A program made the position numbers and the translations under genes. This document shows positions 25,801 through 38,974 of a stretch of DNA of 64,000 nucleotides, one piece after another. Source of the DNA: Orthonyx spaldingii (Eukaryota; Chordata; Aves; Passeriformes; Orthonychidae). Position 1 is the stretch's first letter. Every line of letters starts with the position of its first letter. The notes beneath the pieces are model-generated. The model saw nothing but the letters and a program-made list of their open reading frames with translations, was not told the DNA's origin and did not search any database. The DNA is taken from the NCBI GenBank assembly GCA_013397795.1, contig VZTJ01004697.1, positions 724,649-788,648 on the forward strand. The letters are read 5' to 3'.

Positions 25801-28800
25801 TAAACTACATTTTTTATATCAAATGGAAATATTTAAAGGTTTTTTCACCAGCTTGTCATGGGACTTGGCAAATTCATGGATAAATTGGTGGCTGGATTCC
25901 TTTATCCTTTTGTCCCTTCTTTTTACCAGAAAGAAAAAGTATCTAATTTCATAATCTGTCCTGTGTTTTTAAAAATCATATATATCTACTTTTTTCTCTT
26001 GTAAATCTTTGCTATATGATAAAAGTTGTCAGTGTCTGAAGGATGAAATTCAAAGTGGTAGCTTGTATATTTTCAGAAGTTCAGTTTTAACTTTGGGCAG
26101 AGGCTCATTTATAATCCCCATAGGACAATGCGTTTGTTCTCTTCGACAGTTGAATAAGGGGAAAAGACATGTTGAAAAATGTGTTCCTGTCCTCTTTTTC
26201 TGTGTGCTTTTCTCTACATCTGTGCTTAGCAGAATCCCTCAGGGTATCCTGGATTGTATTTACCAGGAAGAAAGAATACCTGATTAGACTAGCATTACTC
26301 CTCCTGATTATGGTGTCATCAATTAACTTATATGACTCAAAAGTGAAGCTTGCCAGTCATTTTAAAGCTCTGGATAATGAAACTCAGGAAGTTTGTTCCT
26401 ACGGCAAATTTCTTCAACCTTTGTTTAAAATAGTATAAAATAACTTCCTTTAATTGGGGAAATATACTGTTGGCAAAAGGCAAGGGCAAACTATAACTCT
26501 TTAAACATTAGAAAACATGAGTCCATCATATTTGACAAGTTAGAACGGGTTTCTCTGCACATCCAATAGTAGACAAATGGCATCAGTGTAATAATTAAAG
26601 CTTAATCCATGTAGTCATAAGCTATTATAAGTAATTTTGACTATTGCAGTCTATGAGTTTTGCTTTTCTTATCTTTCAGAGTGGGGTTTTTTTCCCCTTT
26701 CTTGAAAGAGGGGAAATGCCTCAGTGCTTTTGAAGGGCTGGTAGGACAGCTTGACAGTTATGTAAGCAGCTGTCTGCAGAAATTCATTAAAGTCTGATTG
26801 TGCATAGCCATGTCTGACCCTTAGTGTGCTCATGCTGAGCTTTCCCCCACCAGCTACCTTCTCGTCTCTGGCTGATATTGTGGATATTCATTTACAGGGA
26901 TGCAGACTTCACTGGTCCTCCTCACAGGAAAGTATGCCGTGATCCCTTTAACTTTGTAGGCAGGGGTTCACATTTTTCTGTGAAATTCAAAAGGAATTTA
27001 GTTTCTAAATGGTGTGGTTTCACAGAAAAATCAATATGGTCCCATATACATATTTATTTTCTTCTTGCTACCTTTTTTTTGAAGCTCTTCCATTTTCTTA
27101 GGTGATGTTCTAAGAGATCCAGAAAATGGGGGCTTTTTAATAACCAACTTTACCTGATTCTGCATTTGAAAGTACTGGTGTTTACCTGGAAATTCTAACA
27201 TTAAGGGAAGCTGTGGATTTTTAGTATTGCAAGGGGTGTTCAACAACTTGTGTTTGGAATTGATGACTTCACATCTTGTGCTTATTCTATTCTATGTTGT
27301 ATCTGTTTAGCCATTTCCTGTATTCAGATTTTTCATTTTTCAAATCATAATTCAATTTAGTTTTCTTCTTTAAATGAAATTTCATCAAGATTTCTAAAAC
27401 AGGTCTCACAGCTCATGTGTTTCTTAACTTTACCTATGTGATGATGCTATTTATAGCCAAGAGAGTATTAAGAACAATGTGGGGTTCCTTCTGGCTCCTG
27501 TTGAGATTAAGAGTTTGTTTTCACGGTTTGTTTTGGGTTTCTTTTTCCTAAAAAAATCCCCAAGCTTGGTTGTAGCTGAGAGGCTACAGGACTAAATCAT
27601 GCCAAGACTGGCGCCACTAGACTTAGCAGGGTCAGTCAATAACCTAAAGATACACTACAACTGAAAGTTTTGGGAAACATTTTCTGAGACAAGGTATTTT
27701 AGGTGGAACCAAAAAGTTTGTTCTAAAGTTACAGAAAGCTGCCTGGCTGTGCTTTCTGCTTCTTCTGCCCTTGTAGCTGCACTGATAATTCTGTTTATTG
27801 CTTCAACTGAGTATTGTATCCTGCATTTTATTGGACAGTAATTCTTGTCTTGACCATCCCATGCTTCCCGCAAAACAGCAAACGCTCTCAGATCAGTTGG
27901 CAATTAAGCCGAAGGAAGAATACACCACTTTTGGGAGTAGCTGTCTTCTGAACATGTAGCCCCCAATTTAGGTAATTGGTTAAGCATGCACTCTGAGTGC
28001 TTTCTGAGTGTTAGTAGCTTCAGTGGAGGTAATGTTTTGTTTAACATACAGCATGTGCCTGCATGTGTTGCTGAATCAGATCCAGCTGAATCCCTGCAAA
28101 TGATCAGGGATTAGAACTGAGATTCTCCAATTCTCTTGTTTGGACTGTGTCTGCCAACTATGAGCCAGGTTGAGTAATCATAGCATTGCCAGCCTCGAAA
28201 AGGTCATAAATTGTGAGTTAGGCCCTGCTGAATCACAAGACTTAAGGAAGTATCAGCATCTCTTTTTAACCATTTGTTTTCTTAGCCCTTTGGCTACACT
28301 TAGTTTTAAGCCCTTCCGTAAAGCTAGTACACTTGAAATTTTGAAGGTGTTCCCATAAACCCTTGAAGCTTCAATCCTTCAAATTTTTTCTTGAATTCTT
28401 TCTCTGGATCTGTATATAATCTTTCTGTCTCACACATACAGCCCATGTCTTTGTTTACTTTTGTCACCCAGAGAGAGGACACCAGATCAGTTGATGGCTT
28501 TGGAGAGGGAGGAGAGTTCTGTTGTTGGGGTGTAGTCTCATCTATGCAGGAAACCTTTATTATTTCACCAGTTAAAACAACTTTTACTGTAACTTTGTGT
28601 CTGCTTTGGCTGCTATATATCTAGAATTTTAAATCTATAATGTTTGTGAGCTTAACTCATAAGAAATATGTCAAGAATCAACAGTGGTTTTTTTATTGCC
28701 AGGGAAATTCAGGCAAAAGGCTTCCATTTTTTGCAGTGGTGTAGCAGGAAGTATGCAGTAGAAGTCAAGGGAAAAACCATCACCTTGGCCCTTTGAGCTG

Positions 28801-30339
28801 GGGTAAACTGGAGGACATGGGAGCCTGGAGTGAAGCAGACCCTCAGCCTGGTCTGTGTCCAGTAAGGACACTTTACCCTGATGGCATGGAAGGCTGTGGG
28901 TGTGTGTATGGATAAATGTGTATATATGTTAATTTACAAACTCATTAATTCAAGTGAGCACTTCCCTTTTTCTACACCATTTATTCCTCTCTGCTTTTAA
29001 GCTGATTTGTGCTCCTTAATTACTCTTGTACTTTTGGCAGCTGAGGTGCCTTTTGTGCAGGGAAACCTGATTCTGTTTTCTATCCATCTATGACTTGGTT
29101 TGTATTTTGCTAATATTATTAAGAGATTTTCTGCAGTGACCTATGCTGACCTCCTCACCCCAGCATTTTATATCTTTAAAATTTTCTGCCAATATCTGTT
29201 CTATTTAACGTAGAAAAAATGTGTCCAGTAGGTTTGTCCTTCCTTTCTACTTGGCTGCAACAGGAGATGTATATCTTGTACTGTTCTCATAAATTGTGAT
29301 TCATTTATTGATAATTTCTACTTAAAACCTCTGTGCCTTGCATGCATACGCACAAACACACTCACTTATTTCTCACTGGGAAGTAAAAAATGCATTTCTG
29401 AAAGCCAGAGCAAAAGTGTTTGTGGACTCGACCCAAAGGTAGGCAGCGGGTAGCTCGTTTCCCGCCCAAATCCCGAGGTTTGCTCTGCATTCCAGTGCTG
29501 TGCCGTGTGTTTGTCGTCCGAGCGCAGACACATGTTCAGTCTAGCAGCTCCTCTTTCAGCCAGTGTTTGAGCAGCGGTTAAAAGAAGATGCACTCATGTG
29601 GAAAATCCTGGCAGCAGGCACCCTGGATTGTGTTACAGCAGCTGTCCTCAATGGGAAGGCATTGATGTTTACAGTGTGTGTTTTTCCATGGAATTTTGTT
29701 TGTCTGCCGTATATATACAACACAGGCTATTCTTCTCTGTGATGTGTTTTTCAGTGCTTTATACACAGTGGTAATATTTATATATTAAAAGGGAATGCAG
29801 ATGTAAGGCAGACACGGGCTTGAAAACATTCACAATTAAAATGTCTGATATGTAATAACTTAGATTAATCAGCATGTTTGAAACAGAAAAAAGGGGACAG
29901 TAAAAACCCTTGCTGAACTGAAACATGCAATCTTCCTTCAGCATAATATTGAAAAATCTTGGTAAGAAAAGTAAATGCTTTTTTAAAGAACCTATTTGTC
30001 AGCAAATTAATTAATAAATGCTTTTTAATTGACAAGAGATTTTTTTTTTTTTTTTTTGCATGTAACCTTAAGGTAGTGGTGTAATCTGAATTGCAAATGG
30101 TTTAACTGACATTAACAATGTTGGATGTCTTGATATAGGATGAAAAACCCTCTTTGCATTCTTTTTCTGAAAATAAAAATGTAATGTGGTATTACTTTTC
30201 CATAGATATTTTTAGTGGAGTTGTCATTTCAGCACCTAGGCCATAACTGGCACAAGTATCAGATGATGTCACTTCTGCCTCTGTCATACTTCCACTTATT
30301 TTTAGAGGAGGAAATGGTTTCTGGATCTTTTTCATTTAT
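22815..30339 (+). other. KCNQ1: KCNQ1 intron 11, second segment
   Basis: This is AT-rich intronic sequence. It includes short poly-A (23349-23361) and poly-T (30040-30057) runs and a local CpG cluster described separately at 29429-29523. I recognise no coding exon or mobile element. Confidence 0.75.
29429..29523. other. Small CpG cluster
   Basis: Nine CpG dinucleotides occur within 95 bases, with locally raised G+C, inside an otherwise AT-rich, CpG-poor intron. It is too short to be a CpG island. A TATATATA string lies about 190 bp downstream at 29710-29717. It could be a regulatory element or alternative promoter, or the remains of an old GC-rich insertion. Nothing in the sequence decides between these. 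Confidence 0.35.
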
Positions 30340-31235
30340 TGAGATCATGGAATCCTTAAGGTTGGAAATGACCTCTAAGATCATTAAGTCCAACCTTAGA
30401 TCAATTACCACCATGCCAACTAAACCATAGCACTAAGTGTCATATCTAGTCATTTCTTGAACACTTCCAGGGATGGTGACTCCACCACTTCCCTGGGCAG
30501 CCCGTTCCAATGCTTAACCGTGCTTTCAGTGAAGAATTTCTTACTGATGTCCAACCTGAACCTCCCCTGGCACAGCTTGAGGCCATGTCCTCTCACCCAG
30601 TCACCTGATATGTGGGAGAAGAGGCCAAGCCCCACCTGGCTACGCCCTCCTTTCAGGCAGTTGTAGAAAGTGATGAGGTCCTGCCTGAGCCTCCTTTTCT
30701 CCAGGCTAAACATCTCCCTCAGCTGCTCCTCATAGGATGTTTTCTAGACCCTTCCCCAGTTTCATTTCCCTTCTCCAGACTTGCTCCAGCCCCTCAATGT
30801 CTTTCTTGCACTGAGGGGCCCAGAAATGGATACAGCACTGGAGGTGTGGCCTCACCAGTGCTGAGTGCAGGGGATGATCACTGCCCTGGTTCTGCTGGCC
30901 ACACAGCAGATACAGGCCAGGATAACCTTGGCCCTCTTGGCCCCCTGGGCACTGCTGGCTCCTGTTCAGCTGCTGTCACCAGCACCCCAGGTCCTTTTCC
31001 ACTGGGCAGCTTCCCAGCCCCTCTGCCCCAGCCTGTAGCCCTGTCTGGGGTTGTTGTGACCCAAAGGCAGAACCAGTCACTTGGCCTTGTTGAACCTCAT
31101 GCAGTTGGCCTCAGCCCATCAATCCAGCCTGTGCAGATCCCTCTGCAGAACCTTCCTGCCCTCCAGCAGATCAACACTCCCACCCAACCTCATTGGTGAC
31201 ACTGCAACAGAGCCCTGTGGGTTGGATCACTTGCT
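30340..31235 (-). mobile_element. CR1 LINE copy, 3' part with ORF2 C-terminus
   Basis: This CR1 insertion of about 0.9 kb is antisense to KCNQ1. The 3' terminus is on the left (GAGATCATGGAATCCTTAAG, a worn version of the terminal octamer repeats). Moving right, the + strand shows GGATGGTGACTCCACCACTT, CCTGGGCAGCCCGTTCCAAT, CTCCTTTTCTCCAGGCTAAA, GAGGGGCCCAGAAATGGA and CAGATCAACACTCCCACCCA. All are familiar CR1 blocks. On the - strand, an open frame at 30450-30713 encodes FSLEKRRLRQDL, GLKLCQGRFRLDI and HWNGLPREVVESPSLEVFKK. This is the C-terminal end of the CR1 ORF2 reverse-transcriptase protein. The 5' part is lost. The right edge (31200-31235) looks internally deleted. The 195-codon + strand frame at 30612-31199 is antisense to this element and is not a gene. 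Confidence 0.95.
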
Positions 31236-34200
31236 GTTTTGCTGTTGCGATAGGACGTAGAGAGAAATCTGAAGTCAAGTACTCTAGTTGCTCTTTGGCA
31301 ATAGAAGCTCTGAGAAGATTGCACAACAGTATTTTAAGTAGCACTTGGATAACTGTGTTCAGTACTAGATGTACAGTTGTCTTAGGTTTACAGAAAGAAA
31401 TAGTGTCTTTGTGTACAGGTCAGCCAGCCTCCAGAGTCTTCCCAGAGACAAAATCACACCCAGAGACTTGCAGTCTGGCATAATTAATGAACATCATGAA
31501 AAAAACCTGACACAAATGAAACACAGATTTTGTGACATAGTCTGCTTTGGCTTTTTATAAGAAGTCAGTATTCAATACTGGGACCTCAGTCCAGATGCTG
31601 AGGTGGTGCATATGAACACATTGCTGTGTTACACAGTGCAATGGCCTCTATCTGTACTGCAAGGAGCTTGAGTTTCAATCATTTCCTAGCTTTCTGCTGT
31701 AAAAAAAAACAAACCCAAATTTTTGTTGTACAAAAAACTGTATTTTCAAGTAAAAGACCGCACAGGTGTAACCATGTCAAACCTTCATATCTATTCCAAG
31801 CATTTATCAAAGACCTGTATTGTCAGCAGGAGGCTGTTACTGCACTGTGGCTGTAACAAAGCCCAAAGAAGTGGAAGGTGTACAGGGCTACAGTTCAGAC
31901 ACTCATCCTTAGGCATAAAAAATAATTTATTTTTACTAGTACCTCACACAGTCAAGCAGTCATAGTTAGTTTCAGCCAAGTCTTCCTTCTCTTTGATCTC
32001 TGTGCTGCCTGCTATTATAAGATACTGAATTATCACCACCTCCCTCAGGCTGTCTTAGAAGTTTACAGATGCAAACTTTCAAATCAGTTTATGTTCAGCT
32101 GGTTTCCCCTTACTCCCTAACATGGCAAACCAGCCAAAGCAGAGTTCACAAAAGAGAAAAACAGTAGTGCAAAACACTTAATATATAATTATACATTTAT
32201 TTTTAAAATCTTTCCCAAAGGAATATTGTTTACCCTTTAATATTGAACTATGATGAAAGTAGAGTCCCTTTGCAGCTTATGTTTATAGTAGGGCAGTTAT
32301 GTATAGGCACTGCTATCAGGGATAGTTGTTTCAAAAGAATTCAAGGTAGTTAATTTGTGTGTTTATGTTTTTGTTTATGTGCTTGTGTAGCTGTACCTTT
32401 TGCCATCAGCTTTGGCTGAAGCACTAGCTCAGCAATAGGAACATTGTGTGGAAAATCAGACCTGTGTGGATACGTGGAACTGTATGTTGATGTTTTCACC
32501 AAACTGCTTCCTTTTTTTTTTTTCTTTCTTTCACTAGAATTATTAAAGATGTAACCACAGAGCCTCTTTTACAAAGTGCAGTTCCATACTGCTGTCAGTT
32601 TTCATTGCATTTTTCATATGTGTTGTGGCCTTGAAAGCAATTTCACTATAAATAATGCAACTCAAGGAGTTTGGTTAAAAGAAGTAAGAATCTGTTAATT
32701 TTATTTTCAGAGAGAAAAGTTGCTGCCTTTTCCATGGGATTTGAAACAAACTAAAATGATAGCTTGAAAGCTTTTTAATTTCACAAATGTGTCTTTCTTT
32801 ACCAAGGATACTTCTAAATTCTTTTGCTAAACCACATAATCTTTAAGGTTCTGTAAGTGTAGGCAACAGTGAGGGAAGCTGCATAATTCAGAGGTGAAGT
32901 CATGCCTGATTCATTGACCATTATTTATTATACAATAATTTCTGTAGTTCCTAAAGATGATAATCCTGGTGATAAGCATTGATGGGAAGTCAGCAATCTT
33001 GGACCAGGAATGAGGTGATCAGCATTACATGCTAGAGTAAAATCTGGTAGAAGACATTCCATTGAGAAATACTGTATTTAACACAGATTGCCTTTTGTAA
33101 AAAATGGACCTGAAGACCTTTTAAAGCTTTTTTTTACCAATTCTAAAAAAATGTGTAAAAAAATTATAATTCATTTTTGTTTCTTCACTATTGTCAGATA
33201 TGTTTTTTGACAGTCTTTTCTTTTTTCTTCTCCCTGTTCTCTTCAGCTTTTCTTATTTTGGTTCATTAATGTAATATAACTAAAAGATGCTTCAGAATTT
33301 CAAGTTCATGGTGCAGGTGGTTGATGCAGGCTTCCCACACTCAGCTTTTCTGTATCTCTGGAGTGTAACCTGTGTATTCCTGTCCTTCAACTCTTCTTAG
33401 CTGGCAATCTGTGGCTCCAAGTAGTGACAACCTGTACTGTGTCCTCGAGAAGATGACAAATGGCAGCTGGAGGCTGGTTTGGGAACAACTGCATTTGTTT
33501 TCATTCGAAACATAATCTGTGCCTCCTCCCCCTTGCCCTTCCCCCTTCCCCGTGTTTTGAATAGAGCACTCAGGGAAGGGAAGGAGAAAAGTTTGGCTGA
33601 CACTTGTTTGCCTTTAGTTCAGCAGCATCTGTGGCCTCAGCAGAGCAGGCAGCCCTGGGAGTTGGTAGCAGCTTGGTGCTGCGAAGCAGTTGAGGTGTGT
33701 TTTGTGTGCCACAGTGCAGGCAACATTTAAATCCATATTCAGTGGTAGCATTCCTTTGTTGTGAAAGAGGAGGTGGGAAATTCCTGGCTTCGTGGAAGTC
33801 AGTGGAAGTTTTGCCAGAAATTTGAGCAGACCTTAGATTTTATCCAGAGTTTTCAGTGTTGTTTTGTTTCCAGGATTTGTCCTGAGCTGTGACCTTATGT
33901 GCCAGCACTGTCTTTAGTCACTGCTTTGCTCAGTGTGTGATGGCATAGTCAGAAGCTGGTGCTTGAGTGGAAATGGTGCTAATCTAAACAGGATCTGTGT
34001 GCTTGGGATTATGTTTTTGAAACTGACCTGAAAGCAGTGCACTGTGAATTCCTTCAGTACTAAAGCTGGGATTGAAATTGAATGTGCCAGAAAACAACCC
34101 GACAGCTGTCACTAGATAACAAATGGTGCTGCAGGAAAGGGGGGGCTGATTAGTGGGGTAGGAGTGCAGGTACACATGATGGATGTGCTTCTTAGAAACC

Positions 34201-37200
34201 AGCCTGCAGAAACCTGGCTATAAAGATACAGACCAAAATAAAAAGCTTCATATACTCTCCTTAGGGACATGAGAAAGATCTGACACATCCAGTTTTCTGA
34301 GTCAGGACTTGGTGTGGTGTAATTCCACGCAAGGTAGGCACATGCTTTGGAGTGCATAGAAGCCTCAGACCAGGGCAGTTCAAAGATATGTCTCTCTTCA
34401 ACCGAGCATCAATAAAGTAAGCACTTCATGCTAAATTAGGAACATATATGATCTAAGTACAGGTTTTATTCTTCGTAACTCTTCCAGTACCAGTTTGCCA
34501 CAACTTATTTAAAACGTACAGCAATTACAGTGTCATTTGTTCTCATGATACCTAAATGGTATTCTAAGCTAACAATAGTTTTAAATTTGTATGTTAAAAT
34601 AAAAAGCTTCTTGATAGGAGATATTTGGTAAATTATACATGCCAGCTAAACGTGAAGTTAAGTGAAAAGTTTGCAATGCAGTACTGGCTATGCACAGTGT
34701 TCATTCCAGTTGCTAAGCCATGCAGAGCTTTCTAGCACTTGAGAATGAAGATGTGAAATTAAACTTGAATTGAAGAAATTTAGTAAACCGTTCATTTGAA
34801 ACGTGCAAAAAATAATCCAAATGATGAAAAGGAGCTTGTTTTTAACCTTTTAGTTAAATCTTAATTTAGTAAATACAAAATAAGCTTTTAAAGAAAATTT
34901 GATTGAATTTTTTCTTAAAAACTATAAAATGAAAGTCTCAGGATAGGAAATGGTGAATGATGCCCTTGTTTAATTTTAAGGAGAATACCCATTTTTACTA
35001 TCCTGTTACATTCTGCTAGCAGAAAACTATTGTAGAGATTGTCAAAGTACATTAAACCCTCAGAAAGAGCTGACAGCAAAGCCAAAAACTGTCCTAGACT
35101 ACGTTACTATGCATAACAATGATGTTTACAATTTGTTTTGTAGTAGAATTGTGTTTTGTGGCCCCAGGCAGAGAACTGTACCTGAACTGTTTTACTGCTT
35201 CTCTCTTCTTTCCTCTATGAAAGACTTGTTGAGTCACCTGTACCTGCTCCAGTGCTTGAACTTTTTCAGCACATGCAAGAGCTTTTCAAAACAGTATCCC
35301 CAGCCAGGAATGGATTTTATTTAGAAAATCTTATTTCCATGACAAGATTTTCTCCATGGTACCTTTATGTACTTTTTGCTAGTATTTACCACCATCGTTA
35401 TTTCTGGGTTAATTTCTGAAGTAGTATGTACATTTTGTAGGGTATATAGGTGTATGTTTAAGGTTAAGCACAATACAAATAATATCCTTACTGAGCAAAC
35501 AACTTATGCATCTCCTTAAATCTAATTAAAGTTAATGGGATTGTTGACATGCTTAGAATTAAGCACATTCTTGAATATTTTTCTGAACTGAGACTACTGC
35601 TTTGACCTAGTATTTTAGTCAGTTTTGAATGCAGAATGGAATAAACAATTCACTGCTGTAAATGTCTCATAATTAAGGTTAACTCTTCTCTATGAAGGAG
35701 ACAGTGTGATGTACAGTGTGTACCTGGTTTAGTAGAGATTAAGAATGCTTTTATGACAAAGGGTAAACCAAGTTTGTTGGAGTTTGTCTTTTTTGTTGCT
35801 GTTTTGAAAAGATAAAAATTCAGGTTTAATTCAAATGCTGACTTAAAATCAACCGAAAACCATCTGTGATGCTTACAAAATAATTAACTTCTGCAAGTTA
35901 TTCTGAAGTAGAGCTCTGCTAGTTCACAGTCTGAGCAGTTCAGAACTGGTGCACTGACCGTTGAATGGAAGACAAGCAAATCAAAGCCGCTTTTCCTGTC
36001 ACACATACTTGTGTTAATCCTACTACAAGAGACCAAGCAGAGACGCAGTAGGTGTTAAGAATTGCTGAAAAGTTCAAAGTGTGCGTTCCCCGTAGGATGC
36101 AGTGACTCCAGGGTGCACTGCCTTTCAAAGGGTGACGTCGCAGCCTTGCAGAAAGGCTCTGCTCCTTTCAGGCTGCTTAAAAGGTACTCTTATATTTGGT
36201 AGGAAGAAGGCTGTGGAAAGCTAAAGGGAATGACTAATAGCCAATGTGGCTACTGTGGCTCCTGAATACTTTAACATATTCCACTGCAATCACTTTATGA
36301 GCAATTCACGCTTAACAAAAATCAAAGAAGGAAGAAAACCCTTTAGATCATCTTGGCTGATACTCTTGCCAATGCAGAATTGTGTCCTACTGTATTTTCC
36401 TCTGGTATTAGACTGTCCATTGTTATCTGACTCAAGTGATAATGCTTTCTCTAAGAGACTGTTTTACAGTCTAGTATACTTTACTGCTAGAAAATCTTCT
36501 GATGCTCTGTAAGCAAAATTTAACTTTGTTTAAATTTAAACCATTACTGCAAGACAAATCTCTAGGAACTTAAGTAATTTCCATTGCTGTCCTTGGCAGT
36601 TTACACAATTCAGGTATCTTATAGTTATGCAGTTAAAGAAAGTGCAACTGCATACCTTTTCTTCATAAAAAAACCTCAAACCACACATCAACAGACAAAC
36701 AAAAAAACCCTCCACAAACAACAAAAAGAAAAAACCCCCAACCGATTGAGTGTTCATCAACCTGGAGTTTTTCCATTGTAACTGTGTAACACTTTGTGAT
36801 GAAATTCAACCCCGTGTTTATAATAGCTTCTGGCTCAGCTATGTAGCCTATGCTGTTTATTTATTTTAAAGGTAACGGTGTACACTGGAATACAGAAGAC
36901 ACGTGAAGCTGCAGGCAGGGGTGGTTTGGTTTGTGGTGGTTTTGTTCTTTGGGATTTTTTTTAATCACACAGTGGACTGTTTAATTTTGTTCCAGATGTT
37001 AAAAGGGATTGCAACTCCTTTACAATAGCGTGGTACCTCTAAAGATCTGTAAAACTGACTGGTCTATTCCCAGTTTTGGGAGATCCACGTAGTCTCTGCA
37101 GCATCTCTGACCTGAGGTACGGAAGAAGCAGAGAAAGAAGGGGTAAAACAAACATTTGTTGACACTGCCATTAACTCAGTGGGAATCCAGCAGTTACCCT

Positions 37201-38974
37201 CAAGCTGTCAGCCATGCCACCTGGCTGTATCTAGGACACAGGGATACAGGGACAAAGAGACCCCAATGCAGTTACCAAACTGTGTTGTGTTCAACCCCCA
37301 GCTGCAGAAGGATGCAGCCTGGGAAGTGATTCTGCGGAGTCTGATGGATCTCTAACACAGATCTAAAGTAACAGTCACAGGAATAAGATTCACAGTGCTT
37401 GCATTAGCCCCCATGAATTGTCTTGCCTGTGCAAATTGCATGGATATATGGCTGGCCCTGGCCTGGCAGCCCAGCCTTTGGAAGTACACTTTTGCACCAT
37501 GTGGTATGACTGTGAATAGATAAAGATGTCTGCAGTCAAATTTCATGGCTGCTTTCTAGGAGAACTCCTTTAAAATACTCTTGAAACCACAGCCCTGGCT
37601 TCCTTCGGCTGTGATTTTGTTCTTTTTAAAATACACACCTCTGTGCCTAATACAGATCAAGCATAGTGTTTCCTTGGTAGAGAAGGAGTTAGAAAGAGAT
37701 AATTGTGGAGTCCTAAGAAAGAATGAGGCGCTGATAAGAGCCCTGGAGTTGGAAGGCCGATGTGATAGTGTGTCCCTGCCGCCTCTCCTCCAATTACTGG
37801 CTGAAATGGCTCATCTTAATTAGAAACTTCCTGGCAGCTGTGGATAACCTTCAAGGTTCATTTTTATTACCATGGTCTCTCTAGTCTGCTATTAACAATG
37901 TGTCTCATTACACAGTGAAAAGCTTTGTCTTCCAAAGTTAGACTTATAAAAAGTGTTACACTCCATATTCTGAAATATCTTTGGCTGAACCTTTTCCTTT
38001 CCTTTTTTTTTGCTATGTGTTTATCCAGTACATCTTGTGGACTTGTTGTGCTTGATTTAGATAGTTGACTTTGCAAGAGCTCATTTATACCCATGTATGC
38101 TTTACATATATTATCTTCACGTGGAAGAAGGTCAGTTCAGAAAGCTTCTTGCAGCTGCTGTATAAGTAGAACATTGCAGAATTGCTGGAATGTGCTCCAT
38201 CTGAGATGCCAGAGCTGATAGCGATGCCCTGTTGCTTCTTTGGGAAAATAAATGTTGAACCAGCATTGCAATTAAACATGGTGAATGGACTGTGGACCTT
38301 GTCTTTTCAAGGTAACATTTGTTACAGGAGTCTGTGAAAGCACTGCTGGAGTTAAGCATCTGTAAGTACTTTTATTATAAACCCTTATTTTTATAGCCTT
38401 AGAGCTTGACCATAGAAATTTGCCTTCGGCAAGAATTTGACACACAGGACGCTGTCACCACGGGAGTCAAAGTTATATATTTATTATCTTCTCCTTCTTA
38501 AATCTAATTCATTTTGATTAGAGATGGGCTTGTGCTGCAGAATTTGGATCCAAATCTTAAACTCTCCTTTCCCAGCTTGAGAGGATGTATAGAGTATGTA
38601 TAGACTTAACACTTATTTTTGGGCCTGTCTTTTGTTTAAATTCAGCTGGCAACAGTTAGCCAGTGAGTTAGTGCTAGATCCTTTTACTATTTTCTTTCGA
38701 TGAACAAGCTATTTATTGTCAGTGTCCTTTCTTCCATTTAGAATGATGTCTTCAGAAATCCTTGATTTCTTTTTTAGTATTGTATTTTGCAAAAAAATCA
38801 AATGGTTTCTAGTTTTTGTTTTGTTTGGAAGAGAATGAAAAGTTGGAAGACTGATGTTTGACTTGACTTCCTGGGAAAACACTAGTCTGTACAGTTCATA
38901 TTAATAACTCTGTAACTCCCGGGTCTGGGTAATGACTTTGGCTAACTCTGGAAGTGAGGTCGGGCTTCTCAGGA
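31236..38974 (+). other. KCNQ1: KCNQ1 intron 11, third segment
   Basis: This is intronic sequence without a recognisable exon. It has an A/C-rich tract at 36667-36741 and a G/T-rich tract at 36918-36961. A somewhat GC-richer patch at about 37725-37825 holds GATAAG, CCAATTA and TTAATTAG strings and could be a conserved noncoding element. None of the short open frames resembles a known protein. Confidence 0.7.
36667..36741. repeat. A/C-rich low-complexity tract
   Basis: Runs of A broken by C pairs and triplets extend for about 75 bases. The complement looks like the G/T-rich tracts elsewhere in the window. The open frames through it (36584-36781 + and 36536-36760 -) are artefacts of composition. 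Confidence 0.8.

Noticed and set aside
30612..31199. 195-codon open frame on the + strand, the longest in the window
   Set aside because: It lies wholly inside a CR1 copy whose coding direction is the - strand. The Pro/Ser-rich reading is the antisense of ORF2 and 3' sequence.
36133..36140. TGACGTCG, close to a cAMP response element
   Set aside because: It is a single imperfect 8-mer without a promoter context, which is expected by chance.
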